From contig NZ_JAHBCL010000004.1 of NCBI RefSeq assembly GCF_018390735.1, positions 93,623 to 157,622 of the forward strand: a DNA stretch of 64,000 nucleotides, in the 5' to 3' direction. The position numbers were made by a program, and so were the translations under genes. Below are positions 10,045 to 18,330 of this stretch, piece after piece (position 1 is the first letter of the stretch; the number at the start of each line of letters is the position of its first letter). Origin of the DNA: Fusibacter paucivorans (lineage in GTDB: Bacteria; Bacillota; Clostridia; Peptostreptococcales; Acidaminobacteraceae). The notes beneath the pieces were generated by a model. That model was not told the DNA's origin. It did not search any database and saw only the letters and a program-made list of their open reading frames with translations.

Positions 10045-11100
10045 ATGAATATCAATCAAGGTGAACCAAAACAAGATGCATCACAAGAATCATCCACAAA
10101 CAGAACACGCCAAAGAAGCCGCAGAACAACGCGAAACTTCTCGCCCGGCGATTATCAAAAGAGTATCAAAAATGGACTCCGCGGCAGTATCGGTCTCATC
10201 ATCGTTATTGCAATTCTCGTTGTCATCAGCAATTCAATTTTTATTGTCCGCGAGGATGAAGTCGCAACCGTACGTGAGTTTGGCGAAATTAAATCCATTA
10301 TCGTGGATGCCACCAACTCGCAAGCACAAATTCAAAATGACTTAGACCCTCGCTTCAAAAATGTCAAAGTCATTACCCAGAAGGGGCTTCACTTTAAAAC
10401 ACCATTTATCACAACAGTGGATAAAGACACCAGCAAGCTCCTCACCTATATTTCAAATCCTGCAAAGATCAATACACAAGATAAAATCAAATACGAAATC
10501 AACATGTTTGCTCAGTGGGAAATTATTCATCCGGGTATATTCAGAACATCACTCGGCAGTATTACCAAAGCAAACTCAAAAATCGACGAAGTCGCCTATG
10601 CCGCTGTTATTGAAAAAATCAATAGTGTTTCCAGCACGCAGTTCTTAACCGATAAAGAAGTGCTCGCCGGCGTTTTAGATGACGCCATTGTTGAACTCAA
10701 TGCAAATCTGGCAACCCAAGGGATCATGCTTCGCGATATTGAAATCTACCGTACGATTTTACCGGTATCCAATATTGAATCAACATATAAAAAGATGATT
10801 GCCGAACGTGAGGCGATTGCCCAACAAGCACGTTCCGAAGGGATGGAAATCTATCAGAACACGGTTGCTGATACAGACCGTCAAGTCGCTGAGATTAAAG
10901 CTTCTGCCATTGAAGAATCTGAAACGGTCAAAGGTGAAGCCGACGCAACCGCACTGGAAATTTATGCAAACGGTTTCAGTAAAGATCCGGAATTCTACGA
11001 ATTCTGGCGTACACTCAAATCTTATGAATCGACCATTGATGAAGATACGACACTCTATCTAGATCGCAACAACGACTACCTGAAATATTTTTCTCATTAA
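10045..11100 (+). CDS. hflC: HflC-like SPFH/band-7 membrane protein
   Basis: 351 residues. A polar, basic N-terminal tail (about 1-45, rich in Gln, Arg and Ser) is longer than in E. coli HflC. A membrane helix (about 50-68) and a band-7 domain (FIVREDEVATVREFGEI, GLHFKTPFI) follow. The C-terminal part has the HflC signature features IAEREAIAQQARSEG, EVKGEADATALEIYA-like repeats and KDPEFYEFWRTLKSYE. It starts directly after the hflK stop, with its RBS (GGAGGTC) inside the hflK 3' end. It probably forms a hetero-oligomeric ring with HflK in the cell membrane. Confidence 0.85.
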   Translation: MNINQGEPKQDASQESSTNRTRQRSRRTTRNFSPGDYQKSIKNGLRGSIGLIIVIAILVVISNSIFIVREDEVATVREFGEIKSIIVDATNSQAQIQNDLDPRFKNVKVITQKGLHFKTPFITTVDKDTSKLLTYISNPAKINTQDKIKYEINMFAQWEIIHPGIFRTSLGSITKANSKIDEVAYAAVIEKINSVSSTQFLTDKEVLAGVLDDAIVELNANLATQGIMLRDIEIYRTILPVSNIESTYKKMIAEREAIAQQARSEGMEIYQNTVADTDRQVAEIKASAIEESETVKGEADATALEIYANGFSKDPEFYEFWRTLKSYESTIDEDTTLYLDRNNDYLKYFSH

Positions 11101-11141
11101 TCGTATTAATGTAATACAAATAAATACAAATTATGAAAAGG

Positions 11142-11172
11142 TCAACGGCACATGTGCCGTTGATCTTTTTTT
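11142..11172 (+). terminator. Rho-independent terminator after hflKC
   Basis: TCAACGGCACATGTGCCGTTGA is a near-perfect palindrome at 11142-11163, followed by TCTTTTTTT. It lies about 40 bp after the hflC stop. Confidence 0.85.
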
Positions 11173-11216
11173 AATTGCAAAACAGCGCTTGCCTACCCCT
11201 CTGCAATAAAAACCTA

Positions 11217-11268
11217 TTGACAATATTGTTCATCAAGTGTATAGTGTGTATGCTGACACATCACACTA
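11217..11268 (+). promoter_or_regulatory. Promoter and probable GntR operator of the GntR-ABC operon
   Basis: TTGACA (11217-11222), a 17-base spacer and TATAGT (11240-11245) form a strong promoter. The inverted repeat TAGTGTG (11242-11248) / CACACTA (11262-11268) overlaps the -10 box and the probable start site. This is the position expected for an autoregulatory operator of the YtrA-type GntR repressor encoded 16 bp downstream. Confidence 0.7.
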
Positions 11269-11283
11269 ATAGGAGATGTTATC

Positions 11284-11658
11284 ATGAAAATTATTATCAC
11301 CAATCATTCTGATGTTCCTTTATATCAGCAGATTAAAGATCAGGTAAAAGAAGCAATCTTTAGAGGCGAGCTCGTCGAAGGCGATGCACTGCCATCTATA
11401 AGAGCATTTGCAAACGATTTAAAAGTGAGCGTCCTTACCATACGCCGTGTCTACGAAGACATGGAACAAGAAGGCTTTATCATCAGTCAAGTCGGCATCG
11501 GCACCTTCGTCTCAACCGGCAACCTAGATCTTTTAAGAGATTCGAAGCGCAGGCTGGTCGAAGAGCAAATGCAAACGATGATAAAAACGGCAAAATCACT
11601 GGATATATCAATAGATGAATTAAATGCCATGATGGCAATTTTATACGAGGAGGCATAG
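11284..11658 (+). CDS. GntR-family (YtrA-type) transcriptional regulator
   Basis: A short 124-residue GntR regulator. The winged helix-turn-helix covers about residues 11-75 (PLYQQIKDQVKEAI, LPSIRAFANDLKVS, EGFIISQVGIGTFVS). Only a small helical tail follows, which defines the YtrA subfamily; these usually repress the ABC transporter genes that follow. The ATPase gene starts 2 bp after its stop. The inverted repeat over the -10 box suggests self-repression. In the family, relief often comes from cell-envelope-active antibiotics; whether that applies here is inference. Confidence 0.9.
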   Translation: MKIIITNHSDVPLYQQIKDQVKEAIFRGELVEGDALPSIRAFANDLKVSVLTIRRVYEDMEQEGFIISQVGIGTFVSTGNLDLLRDSKRRLVEEQMQTMIKTAKSLDISIDELNAMMAILYEEA

Positions 11659-11660
11659 CA

Positions 11661-12527
11661 ATGAACAATATACTGGAAGTTCATGCCCTAAATAAAACTT
11701 ATAAAAACTTTGCACTGCAAGATGTAACCTTTTCATTGCAGGAAGACTGTATTACCGGTTTCATCGGCATCAACGGCGCCGGTAAAACGACGACCATCCG
11801 CTCCATACTCGGTCTTGCACTTAAAAATTCAGGCAAAATTAAGGTTTTGGGAATGGATGTAGACACACATGAACGGGAAATAAAAGATGCTTTGGGCGTG
11901 GTAATGGATGAAGGCTGTTTTTACAATCAATTAACGCTCAATGAAATGAAAAGCATTATTGCACCCGCCTACACAAAATGGAGCGATAATGACTATCGAC
12001 ACTATTTACAAGCGTTTGATCTTGATCCCAAGCAAAAAATTGCGACACTCTCAAAAGGGATGAGAATGAAATATTCTTTAGTACTGGCATTATCCCATCA
12101 AGCACAGCTGCTCATCATGGATGAACCCACCAGCGGCCTTGACCCATTGGTGAGAAGCCAGCTTTTAGAGATCATGGCTGATTATATGAAACAAGGCGGA
12201 AAAGGCGTTTTTTTCTCGACGCATATTACGTCAGATCTAGATAAAATTGCAGACATGCTGATTTTAATTGATCACGGCAAAATCGTCTTTGAAAAGAGTA
12301 AAGACGAACTCCTTGATCAATACCGTTTAGTCAAAGGCGATCCATCATTATTAAGCAATGAACATAAAAAACACCTCATGAACCTCGAACTAACAAGCTA
12401 TGGTTTTAGCGGCATTACAGCTGACTGGTCAAAAATTCAAAAAAGCATCCCGGACATCGTATTGGAAAAGGTAGATGTTGAAGCCATCATGCTCGCCTAC
12501 CTGAAAAGGAGGAATTCAAATGCTTAG
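11661..12527 (+). CDS. ABC transporter ATPase, YtrB/BcrA-like
   Basis: 288 residues. Walker A is GINGAGKTT at 36-44, the signature is LSKGM at 130-134 (Lys instead of Gly, common in this group), and Walker B is LLIMDE at 150-155 followed by PTSGLDP. The switch His is in FFSTHIT. A C-terminal extension of about 80 residues follows the nucleotide-binding fold, as in YtrB/BcrA ATPases. It sits between the GntR repressor and the permease, and its 3' end overlaps the permease gene by 8 bp. Confidence 0.9.
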   Translation: MNNILEVHALNKTYKNFALQDVTFSLQEDCITGFIGINGAGKTTTIRSILGLALKNSGKIKVLGMDVDTHEREIKDALGVVMDEGCFYNQLTLNEMKSIIAPAYTKWSDNDYRHYLQAFDLDPKQKIATLSKGMRMKYSLVLALSHQAQLLIMDEPTSGLDPLVRSQLLEIMADYMKQGGKGVFFSTHITSDLDKIADMLILIDHGKIVFEKSKDELLDQYRLVKGDPSLLSNEHKKHLMNLELTSYGFSGITADWSKIQKSIPDIVLEKVDVEAIMLAYLKRRNSNA

Positions 12528-13161
12528 CCTTATTCGAAAAGATTTTCTAATCGTCAAAAAACTCACGTTTATTACAATGGCACTCATCGTCCTCGTTCCA
12601 ATATTCATCAGTTTTATCGCCCCAGAGATCCCAGGTATTTTCACTTTTTTGTACATGCTTATCTTTGGCACTTTAATGCTGTCTCAAGCGATATCCCAAG
12701 AAGAGGCAAGGTATCCCAAAGCCATCTCGCTGCTTTGCGCTGCACCTTATTCTCGCAGCGCATGTGTCGCCTCAAAATACTTTGTATTTATTGCAACTTT
12801 TGCATACTGCTATCTTGTCGATACACTTGTAAAACTACTTATCAATCCAAGTGCAGTCTTAGGTATGACATCGGTTCTCTTTGTCCTTTTAATTGGCGTC
12901 ATCATATTTGGCATCTACATGCCAATTGAATATCAATTCGGTGCTGTTAAAGCGCGCTTTATGTTTTCTACTGTGATTATACTGTTTTCAATGGGCCCTT
13001 CAATGATTTCAAATTTTGATCCCAATTTTTTGTCGGCATTTTCTGTTTTCAACCAGTATCCTTCAATGATGTTAAACAGTATTTTAGCCGCGATGAGCAT
13101 TACATTATTTGCAGCATCTTTAATCATTTCTACTAAAATTTTCTTAAGCAAAGAGCTATAA
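12520..13161 (+). CDS. ABC-2-type permease
   Basis: A 213-residue, very hydrophobic protein with about six membrane helices, starting MLSLIRKDFLIVKKL. This matches the ABC-2 permease family often paired with YtrA-type regulators. The start ATG follows AGGAGGAATTCAA inside the end of the ATPase gene. It probably forms the membrane part of the exporter together with the preceding ATPase. The substrate is unknown. Confidence 0.85.
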   Translation: MLSLIRKDFLIVKKLTFITMALIVLVPIFISFIAPEIPGIFTFLYMLIFGTLMLSQAISQEEARYPKAISLLCAAPYSRSACVASKYFVFIATFAYCYLVDTLVKLLINPSAVLGMTSVLFVLLIGVIIFGIYMPIEYQFGAVKARFMFSTVIILFSMGPSMISNFDPNFLSAFSVFNQYPSMMLNSILAAMSITLFAASLIISTKIFLSKEL

Positions 13162-13229
13162 AAGCAATCCTAAATCGGCATCTTAGCGACCGTACTTTTA
13201 TGGTCGAAGGTTATTTACTTCTTTTTGCA

Positions 13230-13268
13230 TAAAAAAATCGCTACACAGCCATCGTGTAACGATTTTTA
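13230..13268. terminator. Bidirectional terminator between the ABC operon and the UPF0316 gene
   Basis: Arms AAATCGCTACAC (13235-13246) and GTGTAACGATTT (13254-13265) pair with one mismatch. There is an A-run on the left and a T-rich stretch on the right, so it can stop transcription from both converging genes. Confidence 0.75.
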
Positions 13269-13291
13269 TTTACCATAACGAGAAATGCCCC

Positions 13292-13801
13292 TTATTTGCG
13301 AATCATGCCAAATCCACCGTAAATCGGCTTCTTATCGGATACGGTGATGACTGCATTTTCCTGCGTCTCTTTAATCAGTTCGACACAGCCCTTCACTTTT
13401 TTTCGCGGTACATACATCATCAGCACAAATCTCGGATGACTTTTCCCCTCTCCATGAATCAGCGTCACAGCATAACCTTTTTCACGCAACTGTGTCGCCA
13501 GAGGCAAACCATGTTCTTCCCTGACGATAACCGTCATTTCTGACATGCCGATGCCGATACGCTCTTCCAGCACACTGCCTAAAAAATTGCCAATGGCAAA
13601 GCCCAGTGCATACGCAATAATTTTCAACGGATTTTCTGCAATGTTATTTAGAACCGTACTAACGAGTATCACCCAAAGCGATACTTCAAAGAAAGCGATA
13701 AACGCCCCTATTTTGCGCTCGCCCTTGGTAATTAAAACGATGCGCACTGTCGATATTGACACCTCGACAATCTTGAACATTACAATGAATAAATAAATCA
13801 T
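13292..13801 (-). CDS. UPF0316 / DUF2179-type membrane protein
   Basis: 169 residues. Three hydrophobic helices lie in the first 85 residues (MIYLFIVMFKIVEVSISTVR; ALGFAIGNFLGSVLEE). A soluble DUF2179-like domain follows (about 90-165; GYAVTLIHGEGKSHPRFVLMMY, VSDKKPIYGGFG). This is the layout of the UPF0316 family found in many Firmicutes, whose function is unknown. DUF2179 domains elsewhere resemble small ligand-binding folds. AGGAGGCAG precedes the ATG. The gene stands alone between two terminator or intergenic regions. Confidence 0.85.
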   Translation of the reverse strand: MIYLFIVMFKIVEVSISTVRIVLITKGERKIGAFIAFFEVSLWVILVSTVLNNIAENPLKIIAYALGFAIGNFLGSVLEERIGIGMSEMTVIVREEHGLPLATQLREKGYAVTLIHGEGKSHPRFVLMMYVPRKKVKGCVELIKETQENAVITVSDKKPIYGGFGMIRK

Positions 13802-13943
13802 GCTGCCTCCTGTTTAACTCAATTCATTATAGCTTGTTCCCGAAAATCTGTTGATGTCAATTTCATGACATCTTTATTACCATTTTGAGAGCATTTTAGT
13901 GCCGCATTCCACAACACTGCCATACTGTTTTACCACGGCTGAT

Positions 13944-15683
13944 CTACGCCAGTACGTCAGGTATATACCCTCGAAATTGCGCTTTATAGAGTTTTGCATA
14001 GAGGCCGTCGGCATTAAGCAGCTTATCGTGACTACCGCGTTCGGCAATGCCCTGATCTGTTAATACGACGATTTCATCTGCACTGATAACGGTTGAGAGT
14101 CTGTGAGCAATTACCAGCGTCGTTCGGTCTTTTGAAAGAACTTCAATTGACTTTTGAATGGCAAATTCATTTTCACTGTCAAGTGCTGACGTGGCTTCAT
14201 CCAGTATTAAAATCGCAGGATTCTTTAAGAACACACGTGCAATGGCAATACGCTGTTTTTGACCGCCGGATAATTTAACCCCGCGTTCACCGACAAATGA
14301 ATCATACCCCTCATCAAGACTCATAATAAATTCGTGAATATAGGCAGCTTTCGCAGCTTCAACAACTTCCTCTATTGAGGCGTCCGGTCTGCCGTAGAGA
14401 ATATTATCCTTAATCGTACCGTAGAATAGAAACACATCCTGTTGGACAACGCCGATATTTTCTCGGAGTGATGAGAGTTTTAATTGCTTGATTGGCTGAT
14501 TATCAATGTAGATCTCACCACCTGTCACATCGTAATACCGCGGTATCAATTGTGATATTGTCGTTTTGCCTACTCCCGACGGTCCTACCATGGCAACGGT
14601 CTTGCCTGCCGGCACTTCAAAATTAAATTTGTTCAGCACAGGATCGTCGTCGGAGGTATAAGCAAACGTCACATCCTCAAAACGGATGATTCCTTTGACA
14701 TCATCAAGCGACTGTGCGTCGAAGACATCTTTGATCGTCGGCTCAACAGCCATCGTTTCTGCAAAGCGTTCGAAACCAGCCATCCCCGATTGGAGTTGCT
14801 GCGTCAACTGAATCAGTGATCGTATCGGCTTTGTAAAATAGGCAATGTAAAGCAGAAAAGCCACCAGATCACCGTAATCTATTTGTCCGTTGAAGACGAA
14901 GACACCGCCTGCGATCATTGATGCCAAACTCATCATATCCAGAAAGAAACTGTTTCCGGAAGTATAGACGGCAATCGCGCGAAAAGCATCTTTCCGCGAT
15001 TCAAGATGTGCACGGTTAGTTCTTAAAAATTTCTCGTTCTCATAATTTTCATTGGCAAAACTCCTCGCGAGACGAATACCGGATATACTGCTCTCAAGCT
15101 GTGCATTGATATCCGCTTGACGTTGTCTAAGCTTTCGAAAACTCGTCATCATCTGCTTGCGCATCACAATGGAAAAATAAATGGTCAAGAGCACAAAGAC
15201 AAAGACGATTACGGTGAGCTGCCAGTTAATGGTCATCAGAATAAAAAAACTGCCAATCAGCATTATCACAGAAATAAAGAGATCTTCAGGTCCGTGATGC
15301 GCCAATTCTGCAACTTCATTGAGGTCACCTGTCAGTCTGTTCATTAATTGCCCCGTTTTATGGTTGTCAAAAAAAGAAAATTCAAGTTTTTGCAAGTGTC
15401 GGAACAGATCGTTTCGCATATCGTGCTCAATCCGCGAGCCAACGACGTGTCCATAATAACCCACAAAATAATTGCAGCCAATTTTAATCACATAGAGTAT
15501 GACAATCACCGTCGAAAAAACAATCATGGCATGAATACTCCGATTGGGTATAAAATCATTAATAAATTGCCTTGAAAACATGGGAAAAATCAAATCGATT
15601 ACCGCCATGATAAAAGCAATGAACAAATCCATGAAGAACAGAAAACGATGCGGCTTATAATAACTAAAAAATTGTTTGATCAT
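13944..15683 (-). CDS. ABC half-transporter, MsbA/BmrA type (fused membrane and ATPase domains)
   Basis: A 579-residue exporter half. The membrane domain with six helices covers about 1-315, and the nucleotide-binding domain about 330-575. Motifs are Walker A GPSGVGKTT (367-375), Q-loop VVQQDVFLFYGTI, signature LSGGQ (471-475), Walker B ILILDE (491-496) and switch VIAHRLST. It probably works as a homodimer exporting lipids or drugs, as there is no second half-transporter next to it. The start ATG at 15683 follows AAAGGAGCACGC. It is monocistronic and divergent from the Nudix gene. Confidence 0.9.
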   Translation of the reverse strand: MIKQFFSYYKPHRFLFFMDLFIAFIMAVIDLIFPMFSRQFINDFIPNRSIHAMIVFSTVIVILYVIKIGCNYFVGYYGHVVGSRIEHDMRNDLFRHLQKLEFSFFDNHKTGQLMNRLTGDLNEVAELAHHGPEDLFISVIMLIGSFFILMTINWQLTVIVFVFVLLTIYFSIVMRKQMMTSFRKLRQRQADINAQLESSISGIRLARSFANENYENEKFLRTNRAHLESRKDAFRAIAVYTSGNSFFLDMMSLASMIAGGVFVFNGQIDYGDLVAFLLYIAYFTKPIRSLIQLTQQLQSGMAGFERFAETMAVEPTIKDVFDAQSLDDVKGIIRFEDVTFAYTSDDDPVLNKFNFEVPAGKTVAMVGPSGVGKTTISQLIPRYYDVTGGEIYIDNQPIKQLKLSSLRENIGVVQQDVFLFYGTIKDNILYGRPDASIEEVVEAAKAAYIHEFIMSLDEGYDSFVGERGVKLSGGQKQRIAIARVFLKNPAILILDEATSALDSENEFAIQKSIEVLSKDRTTLVIAHRLSTVISADEIVVLTDQGIAERGSHDKLLNADGLYAKLYKAQFRGYIPDVLA

Positions 15684-15925
15684 GCGTGCTCCTTTAGTGT
15701 CGTTCGCTTGAATGACATCATTTTTTAAGGTATGATAATTGAGAAAATGGCATCATTTAAATTTTAACCCTTCCACGAGGACATGTAATCTTTTCATAAT
15801 TCGAAAATTCAACTTATTGACGTGAAAGATCAACAAAAGGTAATGATGCAATTTCTTAATTAAATATTCTAACATATTTTTTCAAAGATAAATATTTCAT
15901 TTTTATAATGAATAGCGGAGGCCGT

Positions 15926-16585
15926 ATGAATTCTAAAATCATTGAAACACTCAAACAACACAAAGCAAATATAACCGGTGTCAAGCGCGAATCGGCAGTA
16001 CTCATTCCGCTCGTCCTAAAAAACGGCGTCTGGCATCTAATGTACGAAGTTCGCGCAGCAACACTAAAATCTCAGCCCGGAGAAATCTGTTTTCCCGGCG
16101 GCAAACTTGAATGCCATGAAGATTCGGAAAGTGCCGCCATCAGAGAAACATGTGAAGAGCTGAATTTAGAACCGTCAGATATTGAAGTCATCGGGCGCGT
16201 CGATTCCATTCTTACGAGTTTCAATATGTTGATTCACTGTTTCGTCGGCATTATTGACAAACCTTTTGAATCCATTCACTTTTCAAAAGACGAAGTGGAT
16301 CACGTTTTTTTAGTGCCCGTGCCGCATCTTTGTGAGAATGCGCCGGATACTTACGAAATTCAAACGCAAATGAATATCCCTGAATCGTTTCCGTTTGAAA
16401 AGATACCAGACGGCAAAGATTATGACTTCAGAACGTCGAAGTACCCGGTTATTTTTTATCATTACAAAGACAAGCACATATGGGGGCTTACTGCACGCAT
16501 GACGCGCAATTTCGTAGAGCTTCTCAGTCCGCACTGTGATCATTTTGATCAAAGAAGAAAACAAATGCATCAAAAGCCGCTTTGA
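15926..16585 (+). CDS. Nudix hydrolase, CoA pyrophosphatase type (NudL/PCD1-like)
   Basis: The ATG at 15926 follows GCGGAGG; an upstream ATG at 15908 has no RBS. In the 219-residue product the Nudix box reads GKLECHEDSESAAIREXXEE-like (GGKLE, then SAAIRETCEELNL), with all acidic ligands kept. Just before it, RAATLKSQPGEICFPGG matches the UPF0035 signature that marks coenzyme A pyrophosphatases. These split CoA or oxidised CoA into phosphopantetheine and 3',5'-ADP. The gene is single, with divergent upstream and unrelated downstream neighbours. Confidence 0.88.
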   Translation: MNSKIIETLKQHKANITGVKRESAVLIPLVLKNGVWHLMYEVRAATLKSQPGEICFPGGKLECHEDSESAAIRETCEELNLEPSDIEVIGRVDSILTSFNMLIHCFVGIIDKPFESIHFSKDEVDHVFLVPVPHLCENAPDTYEIQTQMNIPESFPFEKIPDGKDYDFRTSKYPVIFYHYKDKHIWGLTARMTRNFVELLSPHCDHFDQRRKQMHQKPL

Positions 16586-16654
16586 AATAGATAAACCGAC
16601 CTTTGCTTTTCATGCATAAAAATTTTCATCACCACCAATATCGATTTTAGACAT

Positions 16655-16694
16655 TAAAATGGACCCGCCTTTTCATTAAAAGCGAGTCCATTTA
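16655..16694 (-). terminator. Possible terminator hairpin
   Basis: AAATGGAC (16657-16664) pairs with GTCCATTT (16685-16692), and the stem continues with CGC/GCG. The T-run after it is weak on both strands, so the assignment is tentative. It could serve the Nudix gene or the small minus-strand unit. Confidence 0.35.
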
Positions 16695-16760
16695 GTCAGT
16701 TTCAGCACATTGATTCAATTCATATTCAGTTTTGATAAACGTAAAGTCGTCTATAAGCAT
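16692..16760 (-). CDS. Possible 22-residue peptide gene
   Basis: On the minus strand GTTAGGAGGC is followed directly by ATG at 16760. The frame runs 22 codons to TAA at 16692. The predicted peptide starts MLIDDFTFIKTEYE and is acidic with one Cys. A hairpin overlaps the stop. The spacing of one base between AGGAGG and ATG is too short for efficient initiation, which argues against translation. It could equally be part of a small RNA. Confidence 0.25.
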   Translation of the reverse strand: MLIDDFTFIKTEYELNQCAETD

Positions 16761-17016
16761 GCCTCCTAACGAAAGTAAAAAAAAAGCATTTTTAAAAACA
16801 ACAGTGTTAAGAGTTTGTTTCTTTTTAGGGTCTATACCCTATATAAATGTCCTGAACTGACCTCTATAAAAAAACCAATTTGGTTTTATTATATTATTAT
16901 GTTACCCAATTGTACGGGTTTTGAAACATTTTTTCAATAAAATTTATTGCTTTAATCATTATCAAACATTTACGATAATAGCGGGATTGCATCGCCGTCT
17001 ATCACAGCGCGCTACT

Positions 17017-17044
17017 TTGAGCAGCAAGCGTCCTATGCTATAAT
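17017..17044 (+). promoter_or_regulatory. Promoter of the PilZ gene
   Basis: TATAAT at 17039-17044 is preceded by TGC (extended -10) and, 16 bases upstream, by TTGAGC at 17017-17022. It lies 30 bp before the start codon. Confidence 0.6.
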
Positions 17045-17073
17045 AAAAGTAAGATGAAGCAGGAGGTAATCAT

Positions 17074-18192
17074 ATGGATTTATCGGAATACTTATTGCCC
17101 TCGTATTCAGTGGATCTATCTGTTTCCACTTTAGATGAAGCGCAAAATCCAACAATCCTAAAACTTAAAACCGTCATTGAAACAGGATACGATAATGGCT
17201 TTTTTAAAATTGTATCACCGATGCATCGCGGCAGAATGTATGTCCTGCATGACGACGAGTTAATTACCGTTACTTTCTATGCTGGCGAAGAACAGCAACG
17301 TTCTGCTTATGAACTCACCTGTAAGGTCATTGAAAAAACACATAAAGGCGGCAATTACACCGTTACCTTAAGGGCGACATCACAGCCAAAAAAAGTACAA
17401 CGACGGCAAGCCTTTCGCGTCAACGTCTTTAATGATTATAAAATTCCGTTTAAAGGCAAGCAAATTACAATTACAACAAAAGATATCAGCTCTACGGGCA
17501 TGCGTGCACTGAGTCCCGTCCAAATGGCAAAAGATGATGTTTTTGAAATTATGTTTGATGCAAACGTTATCGACCCCGAAGCTTATGAAAATAAACCTGA
17601 TCCAAAACGCAGGTTTAAAATCAACTGTCGGGTTATTGATGCTATGCCGCAGACTGAAATCAGACGTTATATGCTGCGCATTCAATTTCTCGATCTCAGC
17701 AATGAACAGAGTAAAATGCTAATCCAATACCTTTATGCCAAACAAGCTGAGGTCATCGCCTATGATACATCGTTAAGCGCTCAGCGCGATCAGCTGGAAC
17801 GTCTCATAGAAGGCAGTGATGATCGACGCCGTGGCGATGATAAGATTATCAAACGTTATCAAATGATTGGTTTGCTCAATGTCGTCGTGCTCTTTTTCGC
17901 ATTGATGTTCATTCTGTTTGCACAGCCAAAACCGCTTTATTCGCTGGATAAGTTCTTTAACATCAGGCGTGCTAAATACTGGAATCCTCATTATTTTACC
18001 CTATCAATGGTATTGACGCTCGTCGCCATTAGCTTTGGCAGCTATGGCCTTATTCTCAATGGTACGCGCATGAAACGCCGTACAGACCACTTCAGCACGA
18101 CGCTGATCGTCACCATAGGCATCGCCGTTATCATGCTCTTTGTCAGTATTTATCTTCTCTCGACGCAAAACATTTACAACGTCGTTGCTTAG
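17074..18192 (+). CDS. Membrane-anchored PilZ-domain c-di-GMP receptor
   Basis: 372 residues. The N-terminal 100 residues resemble the YcgR N-terminal (flagellar brake type) domain. The PilZ domain (about 105-225) has both c-di-GMP signatures: RRQAFR (RxxxR) and DISSTG (D/NxSxxG). Three hydrophobic helices lie at about 265-285, 308-330 and 345-365, so the receptor is fixed to the membrane; classical YcgR is soluble. AGGAGG lies 7 bases before the ATG. Binding of c-di-GMP is expected from the motifs. The output is unknown and could be motility, secretion or envelope related. Three GGDEF/EAL proteins encoded in this window could supply the signal. Confidence 0.85.
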   Translation: MDLSEYLLPSYSVDLSVSTLDEAQNPTILKLKTVIETGYDNGFFKIVSPMHRGRMYVLHDDELITVTFYAGEEQQRSAYELTCKVIEKTHKGGNYTVTLRATSQPKKVQRRQAFRVNVFNDYKIPFKGKQITITTKDISSTGMRALSPVQMAKDDVFEIMFDANVIDPEAYENKPDPKRRFKINCRVIDAMPQTEIRRYMLRIQFLDLSNEQSKMLIQYLYAKQAEVIAYDTSLSAQRDQLERLIEGSDDRRRGDDKIIKRYQMIGLLNVVVLFFALMFILFAQPKPLYSLDKFFNIRRAKYWNPHYFTLSMVLTLVAISFGSYGLILNGTRMKRRTDHFSTTLIVTIGIAVIMLFVSIYLLSTQNIYNVVA

Positions 18193-18278
18193 CACATTGC
18201 ATCCATCTAATCCATCTACTGAAGCATTTCTTACACAGCATATACTAAGGCAGTGGATGCACCTTATAAGTACAAAAT

Positions 18279-18326
18279 TAAACCCCAGCCATCCCGGTGT
18301 ATTGTTAAACAGGGTGCTGGGGTTTC
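18279..18326. terminator. Bidirectional terminator between the PilZ and radical SAM genes
   Basis: AACCCCAGC (18281-18289) pairs with GCTGGGGTT (18315-18323), flanked by AATTAA and TCTCTATT. It lies between convergent genes, 5 bp from the stop of the minus-strand gene. Confidence 0.7.
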
Positions 18327-18330
18327 TCTA

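Larger units (their letters stand above)
16586..17016. other. AT-rich intergenic region with a possible small minus-strand transcription unit
   Basis: No conventional gene is visible between the Nudix and PilZ genes. On the minus strand there is a short reading frame (16692-16760) with an adjacent AGGAGG and a hairpin right after its stop. AAAACCAAATTGGTTTT at about 16870 is a perfect short palindrome. The rest is AT-rich without clear features. Confidence 0.5.
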
